Positions 45,932 to 57,752 of a stretch of 64,000 nucleotides of DNA are shown here, piece by piece. The notes under the pieces were generated by a model. That model had not been told where the DNA came from. It worked only from the letters and a program-made list of their open reading frames with translations, and did not search any database. Both the position numbers and the translations under genes were made by a program. This stretch comes from Coniella vitis (lineage: Eukaryota > Ascomycota > Sordariomycetes > Diaporthales > Schizoparmaceae). Numbering within the stretch: position 1 is the stretch's first letter; each line of letters opens with the position of its first letter. The stretch covers positions 1,054,001 to 1,118,000 of the forward strand of contig WUJK01000003.1 of assembly GCA_011317545.1 (NCBI GenBank), written 5' to 3'.

Positions 45932-48380
45932 CTAATCGTCCTGGTAGCTCAAGACCTCGCGGAAGATCCTCTGGCCCTCTTCGAGCTTCCTGATGCGGTC
46001 TTCCCGGAAGATCCTCTCCCGCTTGATGTTAGGAGACTCATTCAATAGTGCCGTCACCTGGCCGTCGGGCATTTCCAGGGCAACTCTGGGCGAGAAGACA
46101 CTTTCCAGGCCGCGGACCATGCGACGTTCAACCACCTGGGTCACAATGTTGGCCACAAAAACCTTGCGTTGAACCTGGCATCCGCATGTCAGATTTTGTG
46201 GCCAAAGCGCATCCATGCAAGGCAGCGAGCGAACTCTGTGATGCGGACTCACCTTGTAAATAGCGAGCAAGCTGTCCAAGGCGTTCTCGCAGCTAAAATT
46301 CCCCATGTCTGCCTCAGCCTTACTTGGCATGCTCCAATCTTGAATGACGGAGTGGATCATTTGATTCACGGTGTCTTTGCTTCTGGAATTTGCATTACTA
46401 TTCCAATCAGTCATTCGCCCTGCAAAGCCGTCCCGCAGAGTGCGCACCATTCTATCAGCGCGATTTCTGTGAATGGTGTCCGTGTAATAGTGGTTGTAGT
46501 TGATGGGATCGGCTTCGCGGTCCTCCATCAGATGCTTCAGTTCGATTTTGGCTTGCTCCAACCGAGTGTCGAGGGCCTTGCTGACAACCATGGACCTGGG
46601 TGAAGCACACAGTCTGTTTTTAGCACTCAACCTCAACAGTCTCCCCATGCGCTGGGTGATGAACATGAAGTGAGCGTAAGGAAACCTAAATAACTCACCA
46701 CATCCGCTTGTTAGCATCGGCTGGCGCGATCCTTTTGAGAAGGTCGCGGAGAAACCTGTGGCAAAGGCGACTAATCTTCTCGAGATGAAGGCTGGCAGCC
46801 TTGTCCCACTTCTCAGACTGCTCCCAGAACAGCTCTGAAACGAGACTCGGGTTGAAATTGCCCACGAGCTCCGTTCCGCGCGACCTAAGCAGAGCATTTT
46901 GCGCCCACTGAAAGGCTTTTTGCTTGTTCAGTGTAGTTGGTGCCTGCAGGGTATCAGGAGTCTCCTTTTGGGGTTCCGCCTTTTGCGATGGGAACAGAAA
47001 GTGGTCTATGTTGCTCTCACCAGCTCCATCCTCTCCAGAGGTCAAGTCGATAGTGAATTTATGGGCATAGAGTCGGAACGATTGCTCAAATTCGACGTTG
47101 GCCTGTTGGATCGCCGCCCTCAAGCGGGCTATGGAGTGACTTGACTCGAGGGAGAAGATTGCATTTGTCCCCTCTTTGAAGTAGCTGTGTTTGTAGCTGC
47201 CGCTCAGAGCTGCTTTGCTGATTTCATAGAGCTCCATGTTGAGCTTGCCGAGAAAGGTTCGGCGCTCAGATGCAGTCGAGCGAGCGTCACCAATGGCTTT
47301 GAGATGAGATCGGTTCTCTTCCAAAGCGGACTGCAAATCTTGGTAAAGACGAGGGAGCTCTTTCTTGACATGCTTAAACAGCAGATGGCTCAGCCGGATC
47401 CGCAGCGCATCGATACCAACGTTATCTTTGGGTAGCGCGCTGAAGACAGATGTGGCGAAGAACTCATATTCGGACTGGTTGCGTTCTTCAAAAGAAAAGT
47501 CACTCTCTGAATGAGCACGGTTCTTCAAACAGTGCCAACCGAGCTTGAAAAAGACGTCTTCGTTACGAGCAAGGGCGAGAAAGTCCTGCTCGGGACCGGA
47601 GACAGCCTTGACCTGGTCCAGCTTGGTAATGACACCCAGGGTGCGCTTACCCTCAGGGTCAATCTTGCGAATACGCTGGATGATTCCTTGATTCGCTGCA
47701 TCGTTGATTGCAGATATCACGGCAAGGCAGATGGTGCGCGGCTACTCAATGTAGCGGTCGGTGATCGTGCGAACCATTGCTACCTCTTCCTCGGAAACGC
47801 CTTTTGTGGAAGAGTGAATCAAGCCAGGGATGTCCACCAAGGTAAGCTGAGGCCGGTCCGGCCCACAGACTTCAATGCTGAGCGTGTCTGTTGCAAACGC
47901 CCTGGCATGTTCAGAAATTCCCATGACCGCTTCGACCTTCTTCATGAGCTCGGGCAGCTCGGCGAAATCAGTGATAGTCTCGCTAAAGGCCTTGATCTTG
48001 CCTTTCTCCTCGCTGCATCGAGAATCGTCTGGGATAACGCGGATTGTAAGGCTGTCGGCGGGCTCTTGTCGTAGTCTGATCTCGGTAGCGTAGCGTGTGC
48101 AGAGCTTGTTGTTGCGAGGAAAGGGAATTTGGGATATGGCCTCAAGCACGGAACTCTTGCCAACAGACTGGTCTCCGCAGACCACAATTTGTGGCAGAGA
48201 AAGGATGCTGTCGAGACCGCAGTTGCGAATCTGTGAAACAGCGTCCAGGACCCGGCGTTGCTCGTCACTCTGCAGGTTCTCAAGAGACGAGTTGACCTTG
48301 ACAGCAGAAGCAGAGGCGGCTCGAGCGCCTGCGCTGCTGGCGCCAACGGGCTCGGATGTTGTGGCCACTGGCTCGCCCAT
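45932..48380 (-). CDS. Dynamin-family large GTPase with an in-frame TAG (possible pseudogene)
   Basis: Membrane-remodelling GTPase of the fungal Mx/dynamin-like group. Exons: 48380-46699, 46595-46253, 46174-45932, all GT/AG and in phase; 755 sense codons plus one internal stop. G1 is GDQSVGKSS (69-77), G3 VDIPG (182-186), G4 TKLDQ. Stalk and GED-like segments follow, ending VTQVVERRMVRGLE and REDRIRKLEEGQRIFREV. Codon 213 (47,744-47,742) is TAG, in the conserved stretch YIE-stop-PRTICLAV between G3 and G4, and the frame is otherwise open on both sides. A 45-bp intron ending at that TAG is formally possible but would delete conserved residues. So this is a pseudogene, a readthrough case or an assembly error. 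The start at 48380 is chosen because upstream in-frame codons lack an ATG; an upstream exon is possible. Confidence 0.75.
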
Positions 48381-50315
48381 ATCTGTGTCTGGAAGCACGA
48401 TTGTCAGTCACCCGTGAGTATGATACTATTTCTGGTGTTTACACCTACGAAAATAGGTTGCTCGTCGACTCGAGTTTAAGTGCGGAAGAAGGCTTGATGG
48501 GCGTCGCACGGGGAAAGAAAGACAAGAAAAAACGAACAAAGGAATGCAACCGGGCTGGTGGGAGGCCCGGAGCGAGCTGAGGGACTTGAGATGCATTGTT
48601 GTGAGTAAGAAGTTGAGGCAAAGAGGAAATGGAAGAGAGAGTAGAAACATAGGTTGTGGAGATGTAGATATATCTCTTCCAGCTAAAGCCGTGAGGGCAC
48701 AGAGGCAACCCAACCACTGCCAAAGCCATCGTGGAAAAGGATAAAGGAAGTCTTGTCATCAACTTTTCGCATTCTTGGTTATTCCAACAAACAGGCAGCC
48801 TATCAATGCCCTCCATGCAAGCAGCAACTGGCAAAGCAATGTCAAAGCACAGACAGCTGCATGAGGCCCATGGAAGAAGCTCCAAAAAGCAAAATCATAG
48901 AACAAAAAGGAATGGCACGACGGGTTGGAGCGGATTGTGAGCCAGTTGTGTTGGTGGATATGCAAGGCACCAAAAGGCCTCAGTGGACATGTTGAGAAGT
49001 GACCAAACGGCGCTTCAGACAAACACAATGAGGGATGTTATTGAGGGAACTTGCGTTCGCAAACAGAAGACAAAGCGGTACGATTGCCCGAAAGGAAAGG
49101 GTTGAGAAAATGGATGCCAGAACGAAACCTTGTCGTCCTCGCTGCTTCCACAATTACAGACTTCTAGCTGGCAATGTTTACCGTCGTAAGTAAATATCTA
49201 GCGACGAAGCTAGGGAAGCAGGAAAGCACACCGCCTATTACGTAGAAGGGAAGTGACCAAGGATGTTTTACTTGAACCAAGCCCTATGTATGCTCCAAAG
49301 ACAGTCTTCGGGTCATTGCCTGGGGTTATTATATGATGCGCATCACTTCTCTGCCTTGGTCACATCTTCTACGCATTTCTACGAACGCCTGAGTGCTGTC
49401 ATGGAGGAAGACGCCGTGGAATATGTATAGACAAAGAGCACGGTAGATTAATAGAGGTTTATCCCATATCACCTGTGGATTTGCTCGACTGTAGCCTCCA
49501 TAGAAGTGACTACCTCCGTTTGTCATGAACCGTTGCTTTGATCATGTTGAATCGTGTGAGGCTCTTATAATAAACAGAACTTGTGATTTAAAACTGTTGT
49601 CTTGCTTTGAACTGGCGAACGATGAAATTGATGAGCTGTAGACGAGAGTACCTGGCTGCTCACTCGATAGATGGACTGCTATTGAGTATGGTGTGAGATT
49701 TCAAGCCAAGATGATCATATAACGAGTTCTGGAGTTGTGACTTTAGACCATAGATATCGAAACGCAACGTTTCGATCCATCATCATTTTGTGGATGACAA
49801 GTACAACTATACTCGTGCAATAGCACCACAATATCGACTCGTGAGTAGCCCATGTGAACTGCCAATACTAAAGTAAATACAATAGCTTTCCGTCTTCCGA
49901 CAACAGCCGAGGACAGAGTTGATTCCACGAACAAAAGGAAATACGTGTTTGGCACAAGCCCACCATCTATACAGTAGCTTTGTAAATCGTCTGTTGACAA
50001 ACTCTTTGCTGAGCGTTGAGTTATATCACCACCCACTGTCACTGAGCTTCCATCTCGTGATGTCTGTGAGGCAAACCGAGGTAAACCAACCCCCTCTCGA
50101 GCGGGTGAGCGAGTTGCGTAGTATAATGACCCCGCTGTTGCACGGCATTGATCATCACAGTTATAGTTCCCTTCTCCGCTCCGTACACCCTCTGCCGTCT
50201 TTTGTGAACCGTCTTCTCTCATGACCAAAGTCTCAAAGACTCTACAGAGAATCAGCATACTCTCCTCACCATCAACCATCTTGACACCAAAAGAACCACC
50301 ACCCCAGCACCAAAA
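48381..50315. other. 1.9-kb intergenic region, divergent promoters
   Basis: Lies between the dynamin start (-) and the aldehyde dehydrogenase start (+). No convincing gene on either strand. The 675-codon minus-strand frame from 51,770 runs into it but is antisense to the dehydrogenase. Confidence 0.5.
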
Positions 50316-51920
50316 ATGGACCTCCCCTTCCAGCTCAACGACAAAGACCTCTTCCAGCCAGCGTGCTTCATCAACAACACCTGGACCCATCCCAAGTCCT
50401 CCCCCCAGCGCTTCTTCGACGTCCAAGACCCAGGAACTGGCCGCGTCTGGGCCTCGCTGCCCGACAGCGACGCCTCCGACGTCGACGCAGCCGTGACCGC
50501 CGCCCACGCCGCCTTCCTCCTCTACGCGCGCCTCCCACCGCGGCACCGCGCCCAGCTGCTCCTCAAGTGGCACGCCCTCATCCTCGCGGCGCGCGACGAC
50601 CTCGCGCGGCTCCTCGTCCACGAAACAGGGAAACCCCTCGCCGAGGCGCACGGCGAAATCGACTACGCCACGGGCTTCACCTCGTGGTTCGCAGGCGAGG
50701 CCGAGCGCATCCAGGGGTCGCTCTACGCGGCGGCGTCGGTGCCCGGCCGCCGCGTGCTCGTCGCCAAGCAGCCCGTCGGCGTCGCGGTCGCGCTCTGCCC
50801 GTGGAACTTCCCCGTGGCCATGGTGCTGCGCAAGGCGGGCGCGGCGCTCGCGGCGGGGTGCACGCTGGTCGTGAAGCCGAGCCCCGAGACGCCCGTGACG
50901 GCGCTCTGCCTGGCGCAGCTGGCGGCGCGCGCGGGGTTCGCGCCGGGCGTGCTCAACGTGCTCACGACGAGCTTGGCGAGCACGCCTGCGGTGGGCGCGG
51001 CGCTCTGCACGCACCCGCTCGTCCAGAAGGTGTCGTTTACGGGCAGCACGCGCGTGGGCAAGCTGGTCGCGGGCTTGTGTGCGCGCGGGCTGAAGAAGGT
51101 GACGCTGGAGCTGGGCGGCAACTGTCCCTTTGTGGTGTTTGACGACGCCGACCTGGAGCATGCGCTGGCGCAGCTGGTGGCGCTCAAGTGGAGGCACGCG
51201 GGCCAGGCGTGCATCTCGGCGAACCGCGTGTTTGTGCAGGCCGGCGTGCATGATGGGTTTGTGGAGATGCTGGCGGCGCGGACGCGGGCGTTGCGGCTCG
51301 GGCATGGCATGGACGAGGGCACGACGCTGGGGCCTGTGACGACGCCGAGGGGGCTGGACAAGGCGGAGCATCTGTACCGGGACGCGGTGGCCAAGGGCGC
51401 GACTGTTGTGATGGGCTCTGGAGAGCGCAAGGCCAAGGCCAAGGAGACGGAGGGGGAGGCGGGTGGCTTCTTTATGGAGCCTACGATCCTCACGGGTGTC
51501 GATGACAGCATGGATATCGCAAAGGAAGAGGCCTTCTCGCCTGTCCTGGGCATCTTCAAGTTCGAGACGGAGGACGAGGCCGTCCAGAGGGCCAATGACA
51601 CGAGCATGGGCCTGGCGAGTTATGTCTTTTCGCAGAATGCCGACCGTTTGTGGCGCATGTTTGACAAGCTGGAGGCGGGCATGATCGGACTGGCAAGTAC
51701 TTTTTTTTCTTTTCTTTTTCCGTCGCTTACTTCCGTGACGAGCGTTTGACCTTTCTGACGACCATGGCACGCACAGAACACGGGCAACCAGTCGTCGGCA
51801 GAGTCGCCCTTTGGCGGCATCAAGGAGAGCGGCATGGGCAAAGAGAGCGGCAAAGACGTGGCGGTGGATGCATATCTGATATCAAAGACGGGCACGTGGA
51901 CGGTGCAGGACCACTACTGA
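50316..51920 (+). CDS. Aldehyde dehydrogenase, succinate-semialdehyde type
   Basis: NAD(P)-dependent oxidation of an aldehyde, probably succinate semialdehyde in GABA use; about 506 aa, full length. Exons: 50316-51692 and 51777-51920. The intron begins GCAAGT and ends CGCACAG, a GC-AG intron; only this junction restores GMIGL-NTGNQSSAESPFGGIKESG. Catalytic Cys299 is in GQACISANR, general base Glu266 in LELGG, oxyanion Asn164 in CPWNFP; the cofactor motif is FTGSTRVGK (241-249). The C-terminus VDAYLISKTGTWTVQ is the family end. The substrate is inferred from overall similarity to GabD-like enzymes; other semialdehydes are possible. No mitochondrial presequence is evident. Confidence 0.9.
51693..51776 (+). 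other. GC-AG intron in the aldehyde dehydrogenase
   Basis: Donor GCAAGT, acceptor CGCACAG, 84 bp, phase 0. The nearest GT (51,697) would leave the acceptor out of frame. Confidence 0.8.
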
Positions 51921-52259
51921 CGAGACACCATCTCTCGGCGAAGAGAGTTGTTTTGATATTTATATTGTAGGCCCTTCTCTATTGATGTTCCCAAAAGAAT
52001 ATAAAAAATCAAGCACATCTATGGCCAATGTGGAAGAAAAGGCAGATCACAATCCGATGATACGCCAGCTTGGACGATCCCAGAGCCTACAGGACAGTCA
52101 TCTTGGATCTTCAAGCGTTTCCTGACAAGACAGACTGTGTCACCTCAGCATACATATGCCCTCGCTCCACAGCCCGTGGGATTTCAAGAAGTATGGTTCT
52201 CCCACCTGCATCGGCGTCAGTCTGGAAACTCGCTGGTCGAGGCGACAGACAAGGAATAC

Positions 52260-53816
52260 TCACAAGTCAAGGAACAGCTTCCACAAAATCGAAAAGATGA
52301 TGCCCTGCAAACCATTGGCAATGATGCGCGTCTTGAGCCCACGGCCAAACAGGCCGAGAATACCATCTTGCAGAACCACAAGTCGGGCAGCCTCGGCTAT
52401 TGTTTTTAATGAAAACACAGTCAGTCACGCCATCAGTATGTGTATCTCGGGCACATCAAGTGCAAGCACAGATAGGTCAGAAGGGCTGTACGCACAATAG
52501 GACACCCTCGTCTCGTTCACCTGGCGGTACGTCTTGATGACTCTCAGCGAGTTGGACACCGAGTCCGAGACGACCGAGGCACAGAAGCCAATCAGAGCAA
52601 GACGGCCCAGCCAGACAATGAGCGGGTGCTTGGGGGGCTCGGTGATGGCCTCACTGAGGTAGTTGTACTGGTCGAGCGGTGTCAGCGGGTGATGGAGCGT
52701 GGGCATTTTCCCGCCTCGTCATCAAGAGACTCACCGTCGCGAACCAAGGGTAGTGGCCGACAAAAGTAGCGGCGGCCGTGGCAAAGGCACCCCACCACAA
52801 GCTGCCGATGCCGTTCTCCTTGACGCGCTTGCGCAGGAGGGCCGTGCCGCGCGAGCCTTGGGCCTGCATCGTCGTCTTGAAGGTGTCGATTGGTGTGAGA
52901 ATCATGCGGAAGCCGGCGGCGCTGTGAACGAGAGGGCATGTTGGTCATTGGCTCGCTTTCCACGAAACAGTTCTCCAGCAGAAGAGCGAGCGGGAAAAAA
53001 GGGGGCCACATCATACCACAGAGACGCAAACAGGGTCTGGATCAGAGTCGGCAGCTGGTTCAGATATCCGTTCGAGTGAAGCAGCGCCAGGATACCCGCG
53101 TTGGCTGCCGTGTCGCCAAATCGCGAGACGGGGCCTTGAATGAGAGCCCAGCCAGTGCCCTGGTAGAAGCGACGGATGCCCCCCTCGGCGTAGAGCGTCT
53201 TGGTGGCTGTGGTGAGCGAAGAGCCGTGACGGTACTGGTAGTTCATGATGGTGCGGATCCACTGCAGAACAACAAGTCAGTTGAGCTCAAGTCAGGAGAA
53301 GGAGAAGGAAAAGAAGAAGAAGAAGAAGAAAAAGAAGAAGAAAAGGCATTGAAACGAACCATCAGCAGCAGAACCTGCAAAACCATGGCGGCAGCACCGC
53401 TCAGTCCACCGCCAAGCGCCCTCTTGAGCGCTCCTTTGAGATCAAACTGCGAGTGTGCATGGCAACATGTAAGTTTCCGTGGCAGTCCCACCAACAGTCC
53501 AACAGTCGTGTCGTCCACAACTCACATCAACATCTTTGGCGTCGACCCAGCCCTTGATAAAGACCGCGAGCACCAGCGCCGCGACAACAGTCCACAGGAC
53601 GCGCCAGAACCACCAGCTCTTGGTGCGCCGGGCCGCACTCTGGGGCGGCTCGAGCAGCGCTGCCTCCTCGTGCTGCTGCTGCTGGTCTTCGGGGTCTCGC
53701 TCCTCCTGGCCGTCGTGGTGTTGCTGCTGGGATGCCAGCAGCGGCGTTTGCTCCGTGGCCGGCCCGCTCGGCGGCGTTTCGGCGCCAGATGCTGCTGCTG
53801 CGGGAGAGGACGACAT
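52260..53816 (-). CDS. Mitochondrial-carrier-fold membrane protein
   Basis: Six-exon gene, about 372 aa: 53816-53526, 53446-53360, 53261-53017, 52921-52735, 52667-52496, 52396-52260; each junction keeps phase. It begins with an acidic/Gln-rich 65-residue segment and a hydrophobic helix (WRVLWTVVAALVLAVFI, about 71-87) not usual for carriers. Carrier-like repeats follow: the LKGALKRALGGGLSG helix, WIRTIMNYQYRHG then GIRRFYQGTGWALIQGP, and the signature TPIDTFKTTMQ (P-x-D-x-x-K) in the next repeat. The last repeat has SVSNSLRVIKTYRQ then GILGLFGRGLKTRI. The first and third signatures are degenerate. The inner mitochondrial membrane is likely; the substrate is unknown. It is convergent with the aldehyde dehydrogenase. 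Confidence 0.8.
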
Positions 53817-55083
53817 TGTCTGCTGTGGCTGGGCTGGTCATGTATATATATTTTGTGAGAGTTCCAGATGAATGCCTCTGTCTTGTTTCCGGCCCGTCTT
53901 GTCCACAGGATTGCGCGCGGTTTGGAGCGAGCAGAAAAAGATGACGCTCCAGAACAAGTGAATGATATGAGAGTGCGTGAATCCTCCGTCTTCGTCCTTG
54001 GCCTCGACCCACTCAAACCGCAGGCACAGGCTCACAGGCGATAAAAAGCAGGCGCCGGAGGACCGCCCGGCAAAAGATGCCAGGCTCGGGGGAGAGAAAA
54101 CGAAGAGGGAGAAGGGCAAAAGAGTGGATTTCTAAGCACTGCTGAGTGTGAATCATGGGCCTGTCTAGCTCCCACTTTTATCTCCGTGCAGGCCCCGGGC
54201 TGCCGAGTGAGCGTGCTGTTGTTGCGCCTGGCCATAGGCCCATATACACCGAGTCTGGTGGTCGCCATTCTTTGCTGCGGTGACGTGAGTGCTGCCAGTG
54301 GTCACTGGTCGTTCGGTAAGAAGAGAGAGGGCGAGAGAGGCTCTTTAGTATGTATTCTACGAAGTGAGTCCTTGCTTTCACTCGTGTGACTGGCCAATAG
54401 TTTCTTTTGATCCTGTGAAACGCGCAAGAGGCTGTCTGCTGAGTAGGGCTTCTTGGTGAATAAACCAACCGCCTTGCTGACCACTGTCAGGATTGCTTTA
54501 CTGTCATGGAATATAAGCCAGTACATAGTCCGTCCACCTTGTATCATCACAGCAGACTCATGTATTGCTTCGACAGCTATGTGGCATCCCATGAAGCTGG
54601 TAATTCACATACAATTTCTGGGCTCTACAAAACATTCAATACCGGTTTCACACGACTTGAGGTATTCTTCTATATGATACTCATAGCATCTCGCAACGCA
54701 AAGGAATCCATCCAGTCCAGTCTCACTCCTCATGATAATGAACCTCATCGTCTTCATGGTAAATAAATAACCATCAAGTCCAAGATCAGCTACACAATCA
54801 TTCCGTCTTTCCCCTTTACTTTATTTCTAAAAAAGCAACACTATTCCTACCTACTATGTAGATTAGCAGCAGCCAAGCCAACACAGCATTATCGTCCCAA
54901 ATTCCTCAACGTCCACTCACAAAAACAAAGAGACCACCACACTGTGCCGATCCGGGAGCCGTGCGGGGTTGAAGCCATCAAAGCACCACGCTCAGCCAGC
55001 CGAGGGAAACAGCGCACTATCGGGATCAGGAATCTAAAAAGGAATGAGGAGAATGCGTTTGACAGAGTTGGAGAAATTACTCT

Positions 55084-55118
<35 letters not shown>

Positions 55119-55302
55119 ATATGGTAGTAGCTCTTTAATAGTAGTTGTGACTGTCTACCGAGGACTTGCTCCTCCTCCTCCTCCTCAATACCCATCGACT
55201 ATTATTCACCATTGGCCTCAACCCATCGTCCTTCTCACCACCGCCATATCCAAACAAAAACACTCTCATTCTCTCACTTTAAAACCACGCAACCACCCAG
55301 CC
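53817..55302. other. Divergent intergenic region between carrier and SDR
   Basis: No supportable gene. It holds a (CT)n tract (55,084-55,113) and the TATA-like site that follows it. Confidence 0.5.
55116..55122 (+). promoter_or_regulatory. TATA-like site of the SDR gene
   Basis: TATATAT directly after a (CT)n tract, about 185 bp before the ATG at 55303. A CT-rich tract next to a TATA box is a common fungal promoter form. Confidence 0.4.
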
Positions 55303-56606
55303 ATGTCCCCTCCACCCCGCCTCTCCGGAAAAGTCGCCCTCGTCACAGGCGCCGCCTCAGGATTCGGCCGCGGCATCGCCACCAAATTCCTCTCCGAAGG
55401 CGCCCACGTCCTCATTGCCGATCTAGACACAACCGCCGGGCAAAAGACAGCCGACGACCTCAACTCCCTTGTGTCTTCTTCTTCTTCTTCTTCTTCCTCC
55501 TCATCATCACCATCATCACCCCCCCTTTCCCTCCCCACAGCCATCTTCCACCGCGCAGACGTAACCAGCCACTCCGACTGGACAGCCCTCCTGCAAACCG
55601 CCCTCGACAGATGGGGCCGCCTCGACATTGTCGTCAACAACGCGGGCGCCACGTACGCCAACAAACCCACCGAGACCGTGACGGAGCGCGACTTTGACCT
55701 GTGCTTCAACGTCAACGTCAAGGCAATCTGGCTGTCGACGGTGGTGCTGCTGCCGTATCTCTTGGACGCAGAGAATGCGAAGAGGCTGGCTGGTCAGGGC
55801 GGCCACGGGCAAGGCCAAGAGGCGCAAGGCGGAGCTTGTTTTATCAATGTTGCTTCGACGGCGGGCACAAGGCCGAGGCCGGGGTTGGCGTGGTATAATG
55901 CGAGCAAGGCGGCTGTCATCAATGCGAGTGAGTTAGATTCTTTTTCTTTCTTCTTCTTCTTCTTCTTCTTTCTTGGCCCTCTTTCGTCTTGTGGATGGAA
56001 AGGTGCTGGTGCATTGTGTCTGTTGTTGATAGAATCTCATCGTATACCAAAACGCCTTGCTAACAACTCAAACTTCATCATCAAACCCAAAAAAACGCAG
56101 CCAAGTCCCTCGCCATCGAATACGGCCCCAAGCAAATCCGCTTCAACTCTGTCGCGCCCGTCTTTGGCAGTGGAACAGGCCTGTAAGCGGCTTCTTCTTA
56201 CATTATGTTTCTTTCTCTCTTCTTTTCAGTGCTTTTCCTGCTTTGGATCCTTGTCGCCTCTCCTTTTTATCATTTACTCCTCCTCTCTCCTCACTATCTC
56301 TCACATAAACCACCACCCACCCACCCAATACCAAAAAAAACTCAACACACCAATCATCCAGTCGCTCCCAAAACGTCACAATTATGCCAGACTCGAAGAG
56401 TCAATTTGACAGCTATAATGGATTAAAAAAAATAAAAATAGATCCCACCTCTTCCTAGGAAAACCAGACACGCCCGAAAACCGCGCCGGCTTCGTCGCAA
56501 CCGTTCCCCTCGGCCGTGGCTCGACACCCGCCGACGTGGCCAACGCCTGCTGTTATCTGGCAAGTGACGAGGCCGCGTTTATCACCGGTGTGAATTTAGA
56601 GGTGTG

Positions 56607-56677
<71 letters not shown>

Positions 56678-56809
56678 TATTTTCTCTTTTTTCCTTTTCG
56701 TTTCCTTTTTTCTTTTCTTCTTTTTTCTTCTTCTTTCCCTCACCAATGTCTTGTTACTAGCTAAAATCTCTACCACCATTCATAGGTTGATGGCGGTCGC
56801 AGTATTTGA
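55303..56809 (+). CDS. Short-chain dehydrogenase/reductase
   Basis: NAD(P)-dependent oxidoreductase of the classical SDR (FabG-like) type, about 296 aa. Exons: 55303-55927, 56101-56182, 56442-56601, 56786-56809; phases 1, 2, 0. Cofactor motif TGAASGFGRG (15-24), acidic residue in LIADLD (likely NAD preference), NNAG, catalytic Ser in NVASTAG, and YNASK with the active Tyr/Lys. The small exons supply TKSLAIEYGPKQIRFNSVAP, the proline-rich loop, ACCYLASDEAAFITGVNLE and the terminal VDGGRSI. A poly-Ser/Pro insert (57-77) follows the second strand. The third intron carries a (CT)n microsatellite. The substrate is unknown. Confidence 0.9.
56602..56785 (+). repeat. SDR intron 3 with (CT)n microsatellite
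   Basis: About thirty CT dinucleotides (56,610-56,671) followed by T-rich sequence, inside a 184-bp GT/AG intron that precedes an 8-codon final exon (7 aa plus stop). Confidence 0.8.
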
Positions 56810-57752
56810 TTATTGGCTCTGGCTCTTTCTACTTTTTATCTCTCCCTCTTTTTCTGTGTGTGTGTGTGTGTGTGTGTGTGCGCGTGGCTCTACAACATAA
56901 GTTATCAAGGGAGACCAAGAAAAAGTGACTGGATAAAAATCCATCCCTTGCTCAATATTCCTTCCAGTCACACATTTTTAATAAATCCATATATGATATC
57001 CAATTCAAGCATCCCAAATCACAAATGAAAATCATCCTTTCCAACCCCCCTCCCCCCGGGGCCTTCTTGTTCATAACATATATATATATATACTGTTTCT
57101 CTTTGGAAACATTGCGTCTCATACATAAGCCCCCAAGTATTAACTATAACCACCTAATCTTGCGAATCTCAGTGCGGATCTACATACTAAAGAGGAGGGG
57201 CCGACAAGAGAGAGGGAGAGAGACGATAGCGCAATCAGTAAACAGTTAACATCATTCATCCATTCATCCATGATAATCTACCTGAATTCCGTCGACACAC
57301 CGCCTCCATAACATTGCTCAGTCCCATCCCTCCAAGCCACACTTCTTAGCCTCCTACTTGTTTTCCCCGGCTGCTTTTGTCCGCCCACACGAACAACACC
57401 AGACACACTCATTAAGAACGACCACCATCCCGTCCATTAGTAGCCATAGACTCTCTCCTTAGCAAGTGGATTCAATTTCTTTTATGATCCGTCCCTCCAT
57501 GCTCATCGTTACGCAGTAGTGAACTCAAAAAGACAAACCACCAAACCAGACCGAAACAGGAGAAGAGAAAGGGGAACAAAAAAAAAAGGACAGAAAAGCA
57601 AAGTAGTCCGTCGCTTCTCATACACATATCACATGCCCGTTAAATCTTTCTTTGTACAAGTAACACAGTCCGTTGATGTACACGTCTTGTTCTTTCCATG
57701 GTCATGTTTCCCCTTCTTCCATTCTCCTCCATTACCTGACCAGACAGACCCA
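56810..57752. other. Convergent 3' flanks of SDR and kinase
   Basis: No gene seen. A (GT)n tract lies at 56,857-56,880. Confidence 0.5.

Noticed and set aside
47742..47786. 45-bp intron that would remove the dynamin stop codon
   Set aside because: It would delete a conserved dynamin segment (VAMVRTITDRYIE) and lacks a branch-point-like sequence; kept only as a remote option.
49743..51770. 675-codon minus-strand open frame
   Set aside because: Antisense to the aldehyde dehydrogenase, Arg/His/Ala-rich in the overlap and unrelated outside it.
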